DNA of 15,056 nucleotides from JACVRW01 sp036519295 (GCA_036519295.1 DATDLN010000123.1:1-15056); one strand, 5' to 3'. Shown: positions 1 through 8,497, counted from the stretch's first letter. A program made the numbers and translations. Notes: generated by a model from the letters alone, not told the origin.

Positions 1-1027
1 GGATCTCGTCGGCGGTCTTGTGCCAGGTGTAGGGCTTGGGGTCTTCGTTCCAGTTGGCGGTCCAAGCGCGGATCGAGTCGGTGAGGTCGCGGACCGAGCG
101 GTGGGCGGAGCGCTTGAGCCACTTGGTGGTCAGCTCGGCGAACCAGCGCTCGACCAGGTTGATCCAGGAGCTGTAGGTCGGTGTGAAGTGGAGCGTGAAG
201 CGCGGGTGGCGCTGAAGCCAACGCTGGATCGATGGCGTCTTGTGGGTGGAGGAGTTGTCGAGCACGACGTGCACGTCGAGGTGCGCCTGCAGCCAGCCGT
301 CGATCAGGTTCAGGAAGCGGCGGAACTCCTCGGCGCGATGGCGCGGCGAGGTGTCGGCGATCACCATCCCCGAGGCGACGTCGAGCGCCGCGTAGAGGTT
401 GGTGGTGCCGTGGCGAACGTAGTCGTGGGTGTGGCGCTGGGGCACCCCAGGCATCAACGGCAAGACCGGGGCCGAGCGGTCGAGCGCTGGATCTGGGACT
501 TCTCGTCGACGCAGAGCACGACGGCGGCGTCGGGCGGGTTGAGGTAGAGCCCCACGATGTCGCGCACCTTGTCGATGAACTGCAGGTCGGGCGAGAGCAT
601 GAACGCCTCGGTCTGGTGGAGCTTTACCCCGAAGGCGCGCCAGATGCGGCTGATCGCGGTCTGACTCATCCCCGTCGCTCGGGCCATCGAGCGCGTCGAC
701 CAGTGGGTCGCGTCCAGCGGCCGCTCCTCGAGCGTCTTGACGATCACCCACTCGATGTCGTCGTCGCCGATCGAGCGCGGCCGGCCCGGCCGCGGCTCGT
801 CGTGGAGTCCGTCGAGGCCCCGCCTCGCGAACCGCCCTCGCCACTTGCCAACGGTGTCGGTGCTGCACCCAGTCGGGCCGCGATCTCCTTGTCTGCTCGC
901 CCCCGGCGGCGGCCAGCACGATCCGGCAGCGCAGCGCCAGCGCCTGGCCGCTCTTAGGCCGCCGGGCCCAGCGCTCTAGCACCTCCCGCTCCTCGTCCCC
1001 GAGCACGACCTCTGCACGCTTTGCCAT
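1..1027 (-). pseudogene. IS630-family transposase, frameshifted, running off the left edge
   Basis: DDE transposase of the IS630/Tc1-mariner group, read on the minus strand from an ATG at 1027 (MAKRAEVVLGDEERE). In order it has an N-terminal helix-turn-helix region (KEIAARLG, then STDTVGKW), a second winged-helix part (DATHWSTRSMARATGMSQT), and the catalytic core with VDEKSQIQ (first Asp), VVLDNSSTHK (second Asp) and WINLVERWFAEL (Glu). Three single-base losses break the frame, at about 893, 868-871 and 487; restoring one base at each gives one continuous protein of about 343 codons, close to full length for the family. No in-frame stop was seen in the restored reading and the DDE residues are intact, so the damage looks recent or artefactual. 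The C-terminal few residues and the left inverted repeat lie outside the window. IS630 elements target TA, which cannot be checked here. Confidence 0.9.
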
Positions 1028-1109
1028 GACTCGCCCCCCATCGTCGCCGTCGTTGACGATAGAATTCGCCGCACAGCCCCAGATGCCTACGGACTAACGA
1101 CTCAGGTGA

Positions 1110-2660
1110 CTAGGCGACCGGCGCCGCTGTGGCAGTGTCAGGCTCCGCCACCACCTGGCGGCGCAGGATCGCCCACGCCGCGAGCCCGGCGAGTACCACT
1201 ACGCCGCCGCAGACCCAGTAGCCGGCTGCGATCCCGTCGACCGTGGCGTCCTTGGCCGCGGAGGTCACCTGGTGCAACTCGGCCGGCGGCACGCGCTCGG
1301 CGATCTGCCGCTGGCTCCCGGAGTCCTCCGCGAGCACCCGCTGCACGCCGTCGATCTCCGATTGCGGCGCGCCGATGCCGAGCAGGAAGTCCTGCAGGCG
1401 GTTGTGCTGGACGCCGGCCACGATCGCCCCGACGATCGCAAGCCCGACCGTGCCACCCACCTGACGGACGGTCTGGATCATGCCCGATGCCTGGCCGCGT
1501 AGCGGGGCGGGCGCAGAACTCATGGCGTCGGTGTTGGTCGGGCTCATGACGAGCCCGATGCCGAGGCCGAGAGCCACGTAGCCTGGGACGAGCCAGCCGT
1601 AAGCCAGCTCGTGGAGCACCGCCGCGGTCCAGAGCAGGCCGGCGCCCGCGGCGATGCAGCCGGCGCTGACGAGCATCCGGGGCCCAGCTCGGTCGTAGAT
1701 CCGGCCGCCCAGCGGAGCGGCGATGAGCAGCGGAATGGTCAGCGGTAGCAGCCCGAGGCCCGCCTCCACGGGAGAGAAACCGAGCATGTCCTGCACATAG
1801 ATCGCCCCGAACACGGTCAGGGCGATCAGCGAGAACTGCAGGCAGAAGAGGACGAGCGAGTCGCCGCGGAAGTTCCGCGAGCCGAACAGGCGCAACTCCA
1901 CGAGCGGACTGGCCTGTCGGCGCTCGATCGCGATGAAGATCGCCAGGAGGAGCAGACCGCCGCCGAGCAACCCGAGCACGGAGACCGAGCCCCAACCCCA
2001 GCTGTTCGACTGCATCAGGGCGAGCACGACGGCGGCCAGGCCTGGGACGAGCGTGGCGAGGCCGGCGATGTCCAGCCGCTGCCCCTTCTCGACCTGTCCC
2101 GGCGGACGTGTCCAGAGGACCATGGCGATCGTCGCCGCCCCGACCGGCAGGTTGACCCAGAAGACCCACCGCCAGTCGGCGTACTCGGTGAAGAGTCCGC
2201 CGACGAGCGGTCCCAGCGACAGGGAGATCATCGAGACGCCGGCATAGATGCCCATCGCCTTCCCCCGCTCAGCCAGCGGAAACGTGTTGATGACAATCGC
2301 TCCCGTGGGCGGGATCATCACCGCGGCGCCGACGCCCTGCACCGCGCGGGCGGTGAGCAGGGCCGCGTCGCTGTCCGCGAAGCCGCACGCGGCCGAAGCG
2401 AGCACGAACAGGACGATCCCGGCAACCAGCACCGCGACCCGGTTGAACATGTCGGCGAGGCGACCGCCCACCGCCACTAGCGCCGCGAGGGACAGCAGGT
2501 AGGCGTTGACCACCCACTGGAGCTCGGTCTGGGAAAGGTCGAGGTCGCGCTGGATCGACGGGAGCGCGACGCTCACGACGGTGGCGTCGAGCATCATCAT
2601 CGACAGCGTCCCCGTCATCGCGGCAAGAATCAGCCACCGCTGCCGGCTCTCTCCGTGCAC
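1110..2660 (-). CDS. MFS transporter, DHA2/EmrB-QacA drug-efflux type (14 helices)
   Basis: Integral-membrane drug:H+ antiporter-like protein of 516 residues. The first helix carries the DHA2 signature LDATVVSVALPSIQRDL (about residues 24-40), the second-helix loop has motif A (GGRLADMFNR), and further hydrophobic segments continue to near residue 505; length and spacing fit the 14-helix DHA2 family rather than 12-helix sugar porters. A large soluble loop near the C-terminus (about 430-475) precedes the last helix, as is common in this family. The start is GTG at 2660; no Shine-Dalgarno is visible before it, and a later Met at residue 15 is possible but would cut into helix 1. No adjacent TetR/MarR regulator is intact. 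The substrate cannot be told from sequence. It stands apart from the sugar genes and ends about 80 bp from the IS630 start. Confidence 0.9.
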   Translation of the reverse strand: MHGESRQRWLILAAMTGTLSMMMLDATVVSVALPSIQRDLDLSQTELQWVVNAYLLSLAALVAVGGRLADMFNRVAVLVAGIVLFVLASAACGFADSDAALLTARAVQGVGAAVMIPPTGAIVINTFPLAERGKAMGIYAGVSMISLSLGPLVGGLFTEYADWRWVFWVNLPVGAATIAMVLWTRPPGQVEKGQRLDIAGLATLVPGLAAVVLALMQSNSWGWGSVSVLGLLGGGLLLLAIFIAIERRQASPLVELRLFGSRNFRGDSLVLFCLQFSLIALTVFGAIYVQDMLGFSPVEAGLGLLPLTIPLLIAAPLGGRIYDRAGPRMLVSAGCIAAGAGLLWTAAVLHELAYGWLVPGYVALGLGIGLVMSPTNTDAMSSAPAPLRGQASGMIQTVRQVGGTVGLAIVGAIVAGVQHNRLQDFLLGIGAPQSEIDGVQRVLAEDSGSQRQIAERVPPAELHQVTSAAKDATVDGIAAGYWVCGGVVVLAGLAAWAILRRQVVAEPDTATAAPVA

Positions 2661-2678
2661 GGACGCACGCTAGCCGAC

Positions 2679-3020
2679 TCACTCGGCGATGTCTGCCGTC
2701 GAAGCCCATCCCGAGCCGGTCCATGACGCGCAGCCAGGTGGCGGCCGTCGCGCCGGTCCGCCTTCGCCAGGGCGCGGCGGGTGAGCGTGATGCCGGCCCA
2801 GCAGAGGAGCTCGGGCAGGAAGGGAATCGGCTTCTCCGCGCAGCACGTCGCGAGCGCCGTGGCGCGTACGCTCCGCATCTCCAGAACGGCGGGTGCGGCT
2901 CGACCGATGTGCTTCGCGATCCGTCGCGGATCGGGACATGCTGCCCGTGTGGACAACTGCGAGCAGGTCTTGGATGGCTGTGCCGAACCCGGCGGCCTTC
3001 CTGCGGAGAGCTATGGCTGA
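2679..3020 (-). pseudogene. Candidate decayed gene, unrecognised product, several frame breaks
   Basis: No open frame crosses this stretch, but minus-strand reading frames join up in a protein-like way. From 3020 to about 2938 one frame reads ALRRKAAGFGTAIQDLLAVV. From about 2937 to 2741 another reads RRIAKHIGRAAPAVLEMRSV and later EKPIPFLPELLCWAGITLTR. From about 2739 a third reads TWLRVMDRLGMGFDG, and a fourth ends DIAE-stop at 2679. In the 46 codons from 2878 to 2741, 44 end in G or C by my count, the bias of the real genes here, and the bias moves to the new frame at the break near 2740. I do not recognise the protein family. It would have ended 18 bp before the MFS start. The alternative is plain non-coding DNA with chance GC3 bias, so confidence is low. 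Confidence 0.33.
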
Positions 3021-3026
3021 GGCTCC

Positions 3027-3040
3027 CGAGACCGGTCTCG
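3027..3040. promoter_or_regulatory. 14-bp perfect palindrome, possible operator
   Basis: CGAGACCGGTCTCG is a perfect 14-bp inverted repeat with no loop, about 126 bp upstream of the ATG of the plus-strand HAD gene (3167). It is too short and lacks a T-tract for a terminator, so an operator is the likelier reading. A half-site-like GGTCTCG recurs near 3107. In GC-rich DNA such palindromes also occur by chance. Confidence 0.2.
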
Positions 3041-3166
3041 ATCTCGCCAGCGAGGCGCGAGCCGCCGAGGAGCCGTTCGCCCCGGAAGTAATGGGGCGCG
3101 TGATCCGGTCTCGCAGGCGTACCCTGGGAGGGGCTTCGCATAGCGGCTCAGGACGAGAGGTCGGCT

Positions 3167-4018
3167 ATGGCAGCCCGTCTCGGTGACGTGATCCGGAGAG
3201 CAGGCTTCCATGGTGCGGTGTTCGACGTCGACGGCGTGCTCGTCGACTCGCCGCACGAACTCGCCTGGCGCGAAGCGCTGGAGCAGCTGATGGAGACGAG
3301 CTGGAGCGCGATCCGCGACCAGACGACGTACTCGCCCGAGCGCTTCACGCCCGAGGTCTACCGGGCGCACATGTCGGGCAAGACCACCTTCAGCGGCGCT
3401 CGCGCCGCGCTGCACTACTTCGGGCTTCCCGAGGACGACGCCCGCACCGAGGAGTACGGCCGTCGCAAGCAGCAAGTCATGGGGGAGCTCCTCGAGGCCG
3501 GCGAGCTGACCGCCTATCCGGATGCGCTTCGCTTCGTCCTTGCGGTGCGCAAAGCCGGAATCCCCGCTGCCGCGGCGTCCTCCTCCAAGAACGCAGCTCA
3601 GCTGCTCAGTCAGATCCGGCTCGACGCATTCGCCGAGCAGGAGGCAGTGCGCTTAGACTTTATTCGGCCAGGCCTTACCCTTCTCGACGTCTTCGCCGCA
3701 GACGTCTCCGGCCGGGACTTTCCGCAGGGGGGCAAACCCCACCCCGAGATCTTCCTGACCGCCGCGCGGGAGATCGGCGTCCCCGCCGACCAGTGCTTCG
3801 CCGTCGAAGACGCCGTCTCCGGCGTGCAGGCCGCCAAAGCAGCCGCGATGGCCGTCGTCGGACTGGCACGGGCGGGGGAAGCAGACGTCCTCGCCGCCGC
3901 CGACGCCGACCTGGTCGTTACAACGCTTGACGAGGTGGATCTATTCGCGTTATCTGAGGGCCGTTTGGCGAGGAAGGCGTGGCCGCGTCGCGAGTCGTGT
4001 GCTCAGTGGCGGACCTGA
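3167..4018 (+). CDS. HAD hydrolase, beta-phosphoglucomutase-like (paralogue A)
   Basis: A 283-residue HAD-superfamily protein of the beta-phosphoglucomutase branch. Motif I is FDVDGVLVDS, with nucleophile Asp20 and acid/base Asp22, followed by the alpha-helical cap (about 30-115). Motif II is the Ser in AAAASSSKNA, motif III is the Lys in GGKPHPEIF, and motif IV is the acidic pair in VEDAVSGVQAAKA. The expected reaction is beta-glucose-1-phosphate to glucose-6-phosphate in the cytoplasm. It is clearly paralogous to the gene at 5223-6026; about 40 of the first 60 aligned residues are identical by eye. Compared with that copy it has one extra Gly just before the motif III Lys, His for Asp in KPxPEIF, and a longer, diverged tail. 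The ATG at 3167 has GAGAGG about 6 bp upstream. It is not next to a phosphorylase, so its substrate may differ. Confidence 0.85.
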   Translation: MAARLGDVIRRAGFHGAVFDVDGVLVDSPHELAWREALEQLMETSWSAIRDQTTYSPERFTPEVYRAHMSGKTTFSGARAALHYFGLPEDDARTEEYGRRKQQVMGELLEAGELTAYPDALRFVLAVRKAGIPAAAASSSKNAAQLLSQIRLDAFAEQEAVRLDFIRPGLTLLDVFAADVSGRDFPQGGKPHPEIFLTAAREIGVPADQCFAVEDAVSGVQAAKAAAMAVVGLARAGEADVLAAADADLVVTTLDEVDLFALSEGRLARKAWPRRESCAQWRT

Positions 4019-4219
4019 TCGACCAGCCCGGCTAGCGAGCGCCCCGGGGAGCTCGGCGCGCCTTTACGGGCCTTGCCGCTCGGCTCACAGCGCGATCATG
4101 CCTATCCTGAGCGTCGCTGCCATGTTCTCCTCCGTCCCCCCCGGCCCCTTCGCGATTCTCAACCCGGTTTCTGTCGCCGAGGCGGACGACGGGCGGCAGG
4201 CGCAGCGGCCGGCGTTCCC

Positions 4220-5203
4220 ATGAGCGACGATCTTCGGGTGGTGGCATTCGGGGGTGGTACTGGCCTACCGGTGCTCCTGCGAGGGCTGCGGGACAAGGCC
4301 GGCAGCGGCATCACGGCGGTCGTCACGGTCACGGATGACGGCGGATCGAGCGGGCGGCTCCGACAGGAGCTCGGCGTCGCGCCGCCGGGCGACGTAAGGA
4401 ACTGCCTGGTGGCGCTGGCGGGCCGCAGGAGGCTGGCCGAGGTGTTCGACTACCGCTTCGAGGGTGGAGTCGATCTGCGCGACCACACGGTCGGGAACAT
4501 CATCATCGCGGCGCTCACCGACATCTCGGGCGGCTTCTGCGAAGGCGTACAGCAGGCGGCGCGACTGCTGAGAGTCATCGGCAGCGTCTACCCAGCGGCC
4601 ACGGAGAGCCTCACGCTCGTGGTGCACTACGCCGACGGAACCGTCACCCGAGGCGAGTCCGCGATCCGCGGGGACGGCTCGGCGGTCTCGAGAGTCGCCG
4701 TCGAGCCGGCGGGCGCCGCCGCGCCATCGGAAGTCATCGAAGCCATACGCACGGCGAGTGTGGCCGTCCTCGCCCCGGGCAGCCTATTCACGAGCACGAT
4801 CCCGTCGATGCTCGGGGCGGGGGTCAGGGAGGCGTTGGCGAGCTTCACGAGACCGGTGGTGTATGTAGCCAATGTCATGACGCAGCCAGGCGAGACCGTA
4901 GGTTTCACGGTCTCCGACCACCTGCGAGCGATCACGGAGCACGTGGGGGCGGTGGTCACCGACGTGCTCGTCCCCTCGGAGCGGTTGCCACACCGGGCGC
5001 TGTCCCGCTACCGGGCGGAAGGCGCCACGCCTGTGGAGATCGACCGCGAGGAGATCGAGCGCCTCGGCATCAGGGTCCGGGAGGCGCGGTTGCTACCCAA
5101 GCGGATGAGTGTGCAGGTGCGACACGACCCCCAGCGCTTGGCCCGAGCCGTCCGCCGGCTGGCCCGATCCGCTCGCCGTCAAGCCGTCAGTTCGCCCGCC
5201 TAA
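4220..5203 (+). CDS. yvcK: YvcK/CofD-family protein (gluconeogenesis factor type)
   Basis: A 327-residue protein of the CofD/YvcK fold. The N-terminus has VVAFGGGTGLPVLLRGL (about 7-23), then TVTDDGGSSGRLRQELG and PPGDVRNCLVALAG, then DHTVGNIIIAALTDISGGF; these match the UDP-sugar-binding YvcK branch better than the F420 enzyme CofD. In Bacillus and mycobacteria YvcK homologues affect cell-wall precursor supply and growth on gluconeogenic carbon; enzymatic activity has not been firmly shown. The start at 4220 (MSDDLRV) is chosen because homology begins at once. The frame is open upstream to 4073 but that stretch is Arg/Pro-rich and not family-like. No clear Shine-Dalgarno precedes 4220. YvcK genes usually sit with rapZ and whiA, and neither is here. 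It converges on the beta-PGM gene with 19 bp between stops. Confidence 0.85.
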   Translation: MSDDLRVVAFGGGTGLPVLLRGLRDKAGSGITAVVTVTDDGGSSGRLRQELGVAPPGDVRNCLVALAGRRRLAEVFDYRFEGGVDLRDHTVGNIIIAALTDISGGFCEGVQQAARLLRVIGSVYPAATESLTLVVHYADGTVTRGESAIRGDGSAVSRVAVEPAGAAAPSEVIEAIRTASVAVLAPGSLFTSTIPSMLGAGVREALASFTRPVVYVANVMTQPGETVGFTVSDHLRAITEHVGAVVTDVLVPSERLPHRALSRYRAEGATPVEIDREEIERLGIRVREARLLPKRMSVQVRHDPQRLARAVRRLARSARRQAVSSPA

Positions 5204-5222
5204 GCGAGAGGGGGCCGGCCCG

Positions 5223-6026
5223 TCAGCCGTCCTTCCTGGCCAGGTCCTTCTTCGCCAGGCGGCCCTCGGTGAGGCCCTCGAGGTCCACGTCGTCGAGGGT
5301 CGTCACCACCAGGTCGGCGCCGGCGGCGGCCAGGATGTCGGCGTCCTCGGCCCGCGCCAGACCGAGCGCGGCCAGGTCTCCCGCCTTGGCCGCCTGAACG
5401 CCTGAGACCGCGTCCTCGACCACGAAGCAGCTATTGGGGGGGACATCCAGCTCCTTGGCGCCTGTCAGGAAGATCTCCGGGTCCGGCTTTCCCCGGGGGA
5501 AGTCGCGACCCGAGATGTCAACGTCGAAGAATTCGAGCAGGCTCAACCCCTCCGTCACGAAGTCGTAGCTGAGGCCCTCCTCGTGGGCGAACGTGTCGAG
5601 CCGGATCTGTCTCAGGAACAGCCCGGCGTTTTTCGACGACGAGGCGGCCGCCGTCGGGATCCCGGCATTCCTGACCGCGAGAACGAATCGCAGAGCGTCC
5701 GGGTAGGCCTCGAACTCCCCGGCCTCGATCAGCTCGACCACCATCCGCTGCTTGCGGTCCGCATACTCCTCAGTCCGTCTCTCCGGGTCGGGGACCTCGA
5801 AGTAATCGATGACGGCGCGGGCGCCCTCCATGCGCGGCTTGCCGGACATGACCTGCTGGTAGACCTGCGGTGTGAACTTCTCGGGCGAGTAGGTCGTCTG
5901 GTTGCGGATGTCGCTCCAGCCGCCCTCCATCATCTCCTGGAACGCCTCGCGCCACGCGCGCTCGTGAGGTGAGTCGACGAGCACTCCGTCGACGTCGAAA
6001 ATGGCACCGCCGAAACCCTTCCCCAT
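5223..6026 (-). CDS. pgmB: Beta-phosphoglucomutase (HAD family, paralogue B)
   Basis: A 267-residue HAD phosphosugar mutase, last gene of the minus-strand sugar operon. Motif I is AIFDVDGVLVDS (Asp11 and Asp13), a helical cap follows (about 20-105), motif II is the Ser of AAASSSKNA, motif III the Lys of GKPDPEIF, and motif IV the acidic pair of VEDAVSGVQAAKA. It should convert the beta-glucose-1-phosphate made by an inverting GH65 phosphorylase into glucose-6-phosphate, and the GH65 gene lies 26 bp upstream. The ATG at 6026 has a strong Shine-Dalgarno (GAGAGGAGG, complement of 6031-6039) about 4-5 bp away. The long motif-I-proximal cap with WREAF and QTTYSPEKFTPQVY resembles the mycobacterial Rv3400 type. 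It is paralogous to 3167-4018 but keeps the canonical motif III. Confidence 0.9.
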   Translation of the reverse strand: MGKGFGGAIFDVDGVLVDSPHERAWREAFQEMMEGGWSDIRNQTTYSPEKFTPQVYQQVMSGKPRMEGARAVIDYFEVPDPERRTEEYADRKQRMVVELIEAGEFEAYPDALRFVLAVRNAGIPTAAASSSKNAGLFLRQIRLDTFAHEEGLSYDFVTEGLSLLEFFDVDISGRDFPRGKPDPEIFLTGAKELDVPPNSCFVVEDAVSGVQAAKAGDLAALGLARAEDADILAAAGADLVVTTLDDVDLEGLTEGRLAKKDLARKDG

Positions 6027-6052
6027 TGCTCCTCCTCTCGCTGCTTTCGTCG

Positions 6053-8470
6053 CTAGGTGAGGGCGAACGTGGCGCTCTCACCGGCGGCTAGCTCGCGCAC
6101 CTCCCCTCCCCGGCCAACCTTGATCGGTCGAATGAAGGGGTCGCTCTCGGCGGCCACCGTCAGCTCGTTTCCCCTGAGTGTCACCTGGATTGGCATCCCC
6201 CGGAATCGCATCGGCAGCGACAGCCCGTCCAGTCGCTCGGTTTCCTTCGGGTCGAAGTAAAGGACGCCGTCGCGGATCTCGCTGCCCAGATAGGCACGTT
6301 GGAGGAGGTCGAGCGTGCCGGACATCACCCCCATGTGGATGCCCTCCTTGGTGGTGCCGCCCTGGACGTCCCCGACATCGCTCTCCAGCGCGACCATGAA
6401 CCGCTCCCACGAGCCCTCCGGGTCGAGGTCCGCCATGACGGCGGCGTGCGCGATGAAGCTGAGGGTGGACCCGTGTGAGGTCCGTGCGTCGTAGTACTCG
6501 ATGTTCTTCCGCGCGGTCTCGGGCGTGTACTCGTACCCGAGGCGCTCGAACAGCGCTCGCAGCTCATCCTCCGGGAAGAGGAAGAAGAGCATGACGGTGT
6601 CGGCCTGCTTCGCCAGCTTGTAGCGGTCGGGGTCGTCGCCCTCGGCGCGCAGGATCCGGTCGAGCCGCTGGACGTTGCCGTACTTCGCGCGGTAGGCCTC
6701 CCAGTCCAGCTCCTCGAGCTCCTCGTAACCCTCGAACTGGCTGATGATCCCATCGCCGTGAAAGGGCACGAACATCTTCCGGCTCATGTCCCCCCATCTT
6801 TCGAGCTCGTCCTCACTCAGTCCGAGCTTGGCCGTAAGCGCCTCCCGGCGGCTCTCCGAGAGCAGCCCGAGCACCTCCCGGGCGACCCCGGTGATCCAGG
6901 CCACCATCACATTCGTGTAGGCGTTGTTGCGAAGGCCTCCCTCGGGCGAATCGGGGTACTTCTCGTGGAACTCGTCCGGTCCCATCACGCCGTGGATCTC
7001 GTAGCGGTCCCGCTCGGGGTTGAAATGCGCGATCGAGGACCAGAAGCGGGCGATCTCGAACATCATCTCGGCGCAGTGGTCCTGCATGAACTTCACGTCG
7101 CCGGTCGCCTGGTAGTAGTGCCAGATGTTGTAGAAGATCGCGGCGTTCACGTGCCGTTGGTTGTGGCTGAGGTCGGGCTCCCAATGCCCCGACAGGGGGT
7201 TGAGATGCACGACCTGGGTCTCCTCCTTGCCGTCGCTGCCGCTCTGCCAGGGGTACATGGCGCCGCGGTAGCCGGCCTCCCGGGCCGCCGCCCGCGCCTC
7301 ACCCAGGCGCCGGTAGCGGTATCTCAATAGTTGCCTTGTGATCTCCGGCAGCCGGAAGTTGAGGAACGGGTAGATGTAGAGCTCGTCCCAGAAGATGTGG
7401 CCGCGGTAAGCCTCGCCGTTCAGCCCGCGGGCGGGGACACCGGCGTCGTGCTCCACCGTATGCCGCGAGCACACCTGCAGGACGTGCGAGATGTGGAAGC
7501 GCAGCACCAGTTGGACCCGCTCCTGGCCTGGCAGGCTTAGGTCACAGGTCCGCCATAGCTCATCCCACGCCATGGCATGGCCCTGGAAAGCCTCGTCGAA
7601 CGAGGGATAGCGCTGCACGCTCCTCCCGGCGCTCCCCAGCGGCTCACTGATCGCCCGGTCCAGCGACGTGTAGAAGGCCACCATCTTCTCGACGCGGGCG
7701 TCGGCCCCCTCCTCGACGTCGAACGACAGCACCTGTTGGATGTAGTCCCCCGTCTGGTAGAGATCGCGGTCCACGTCGATCTTCTCGCTGCCCTGGAACA
7801 CCTGGGTGCGCGCCGCCTCGGCAACGTAGATGTTCGACTGCCGGGTCATGCACTTCAGCGCGATGGCCTCCGGGCCGAACGTCCTGGGGGAGACCGGATC
7901 GAGGTGCCGGCCTTCGAGCTGCCGGTAGCGGGCGACTCCTCGGTTCGTGACCCGTCCGTCCAGTGCCGTCACCACCTCGATGCAGCCCGACCAGTTCTCC
8001 GGCGTGATCGTCCACTCGATGCCGGCCTGGTGCATGCGTGCCATGCTCACGAAGCGCCTGCTCCGGAGAGTCGTCTCGCGGCCGGCTCGATCCCGGAAGT
8101 GGAAAGCGCGTGCCACGGTCGCGTTGCGGATGTCGAGCTCGTGGCGGTAGGAGACAAGCTCGACGTTGCCGAAACCGATCGGTTCCTCGCCCTCAATCCG
8201 CAGCTTCAGCACCAGCCAGTTGGGCAGGTTCACCAGGTCCTCGTTCAGGACCGGCCGGCCGCCCATGATCGTCGTCTCGCGGTTGTAGCCGCCGTAGGCG
8301 TAGGTGCCGGGGTAGTGGACGTCGTCGGCATCCTGCCACTCGGCGGCGCCGCGGGTGCAGAAGTAGCCGTTGCCGGTCGAGGTGAGCGCCTCGCGGAGCC
8401 CCTCCTCGGCCGGCTCGAAGCTCTCGTAGGCGAGGCTGAACTGTGGGGCGGCAACGGTGGAATGCGCCAC
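6053..8470 (-). CDS. Glycoside hydrolase family 65 disaccharide phosphorylase
   Basis: An 805-residue cytoplasmic GH65 enzyme, the usual length. It has an N-terminal beta-sandwich domain (about 10-290), a helical linker, an (alpha/alpha)6 barrel (about 330-720) and a small C-terminal beta domain. The general acid is Glu500 in GVMGPDEFHE. FWDELYIYPF (about 360-369), KQAD (621-624) and the phosphate-binding region TSHGSTLS (about 664-671) are all present, so it is likely a phosphorylase, not a hydrolase. GH65 phosphorylases invert and release beta-glucose-1-phosphate, which fits the beta-PGM downstream. The acceptor sugar cannot be read from motifs; trehalose is suggested by OtsB upstream, but kojibiose, nigerose, maltose or other alpha-glucosides remain possible. 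The GTG start at 8470 is fixed by AGGAGG (complement of 8477-8482) 6 bp upstream. There is no signal peptide. Confidence 0.92.
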   Translation of the reverse strand: MAHSTVAAPQFSLAYESFEPAEEGLREALTSTGNGYFCTRGAAEWQDADDVHYPGTYAYGGYNRETTIMGGRPVLNEDLVNLPNWLVLKLRIEGEEPIGFGNVELVSYRHELDIRNATVARAFHFRDRAGRETTLRSRRFVSMARMHQAGIEWTITPENWSGCIEVVTALDGRVTNRGVARYRQLEGRHLDPVSPRTFGPEAIALKCMTRQSNIYVAEAARTQVFQGSEKIDVDRDLYQTGDYIQQVLSFDVEEGADARVEKMVAFYTSLDRAISEPLGSAGRSVQRYPSFDEAFQGHAMAWDELWRTCDLSLPGQERVQLVLRFHISHVLQVCSRHTVEHDAGVPARGLNGEAYRGHIFWDELYIYPFLNFRLPEITRQLLRYRYRRLGEARAAAREAGYRGAMYPWQSGSDGKEETQVVHLNPLSGHWEPDLSHNQRHVNAAIFYNIWHYYQATGDVKFMQDHCAEMMFEIARFWSSIAHFNPERDRYEIHGVMGPDEFHEKYPDSPEGGLRNNAYTNVMVAWITGVAREVLGLLSESRREALTAKLGLSEDELERWGDMSRKMFVPFHGDGIISQFEGYEELEELDWEAYRAKYGNVQRLDRILRAEGDDPDRYKLAKQADTVMLFFLFPEDELRALFERLGYEYTPETARKNIEYYDARTSHGSTLSFIAHAAVMADLDPEGSWERFMVALESDVGDVQGGTTKEGIHMGVMSGTLDLLQRAYLGSEIRDGVLYFDPKETERLDGLSLPMRFRGMPIQVTLRGNELTVAAESDPFIRPIKVGRGGEVRELAAGESATFALT

Positions 8471-8497
8471 AACGAACCTCCTAGGGATGAGCGACGG

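Noticed and set aside
4073..4219. N-terminal extension of the YvcK protein
   Set aside because: The extra 49 residues are Arg/Pro-rich and not family-like, whereas homology begins right after the ATG at 4220.
5212..5221. GGGCCGGCCC palindrome between the converging yvcK and beta-PGM stops as a terminator
   Set aside because: It is ten bases with no loop and no T-tract, and it abuts a stop codon; there is not enough to call a terminator.
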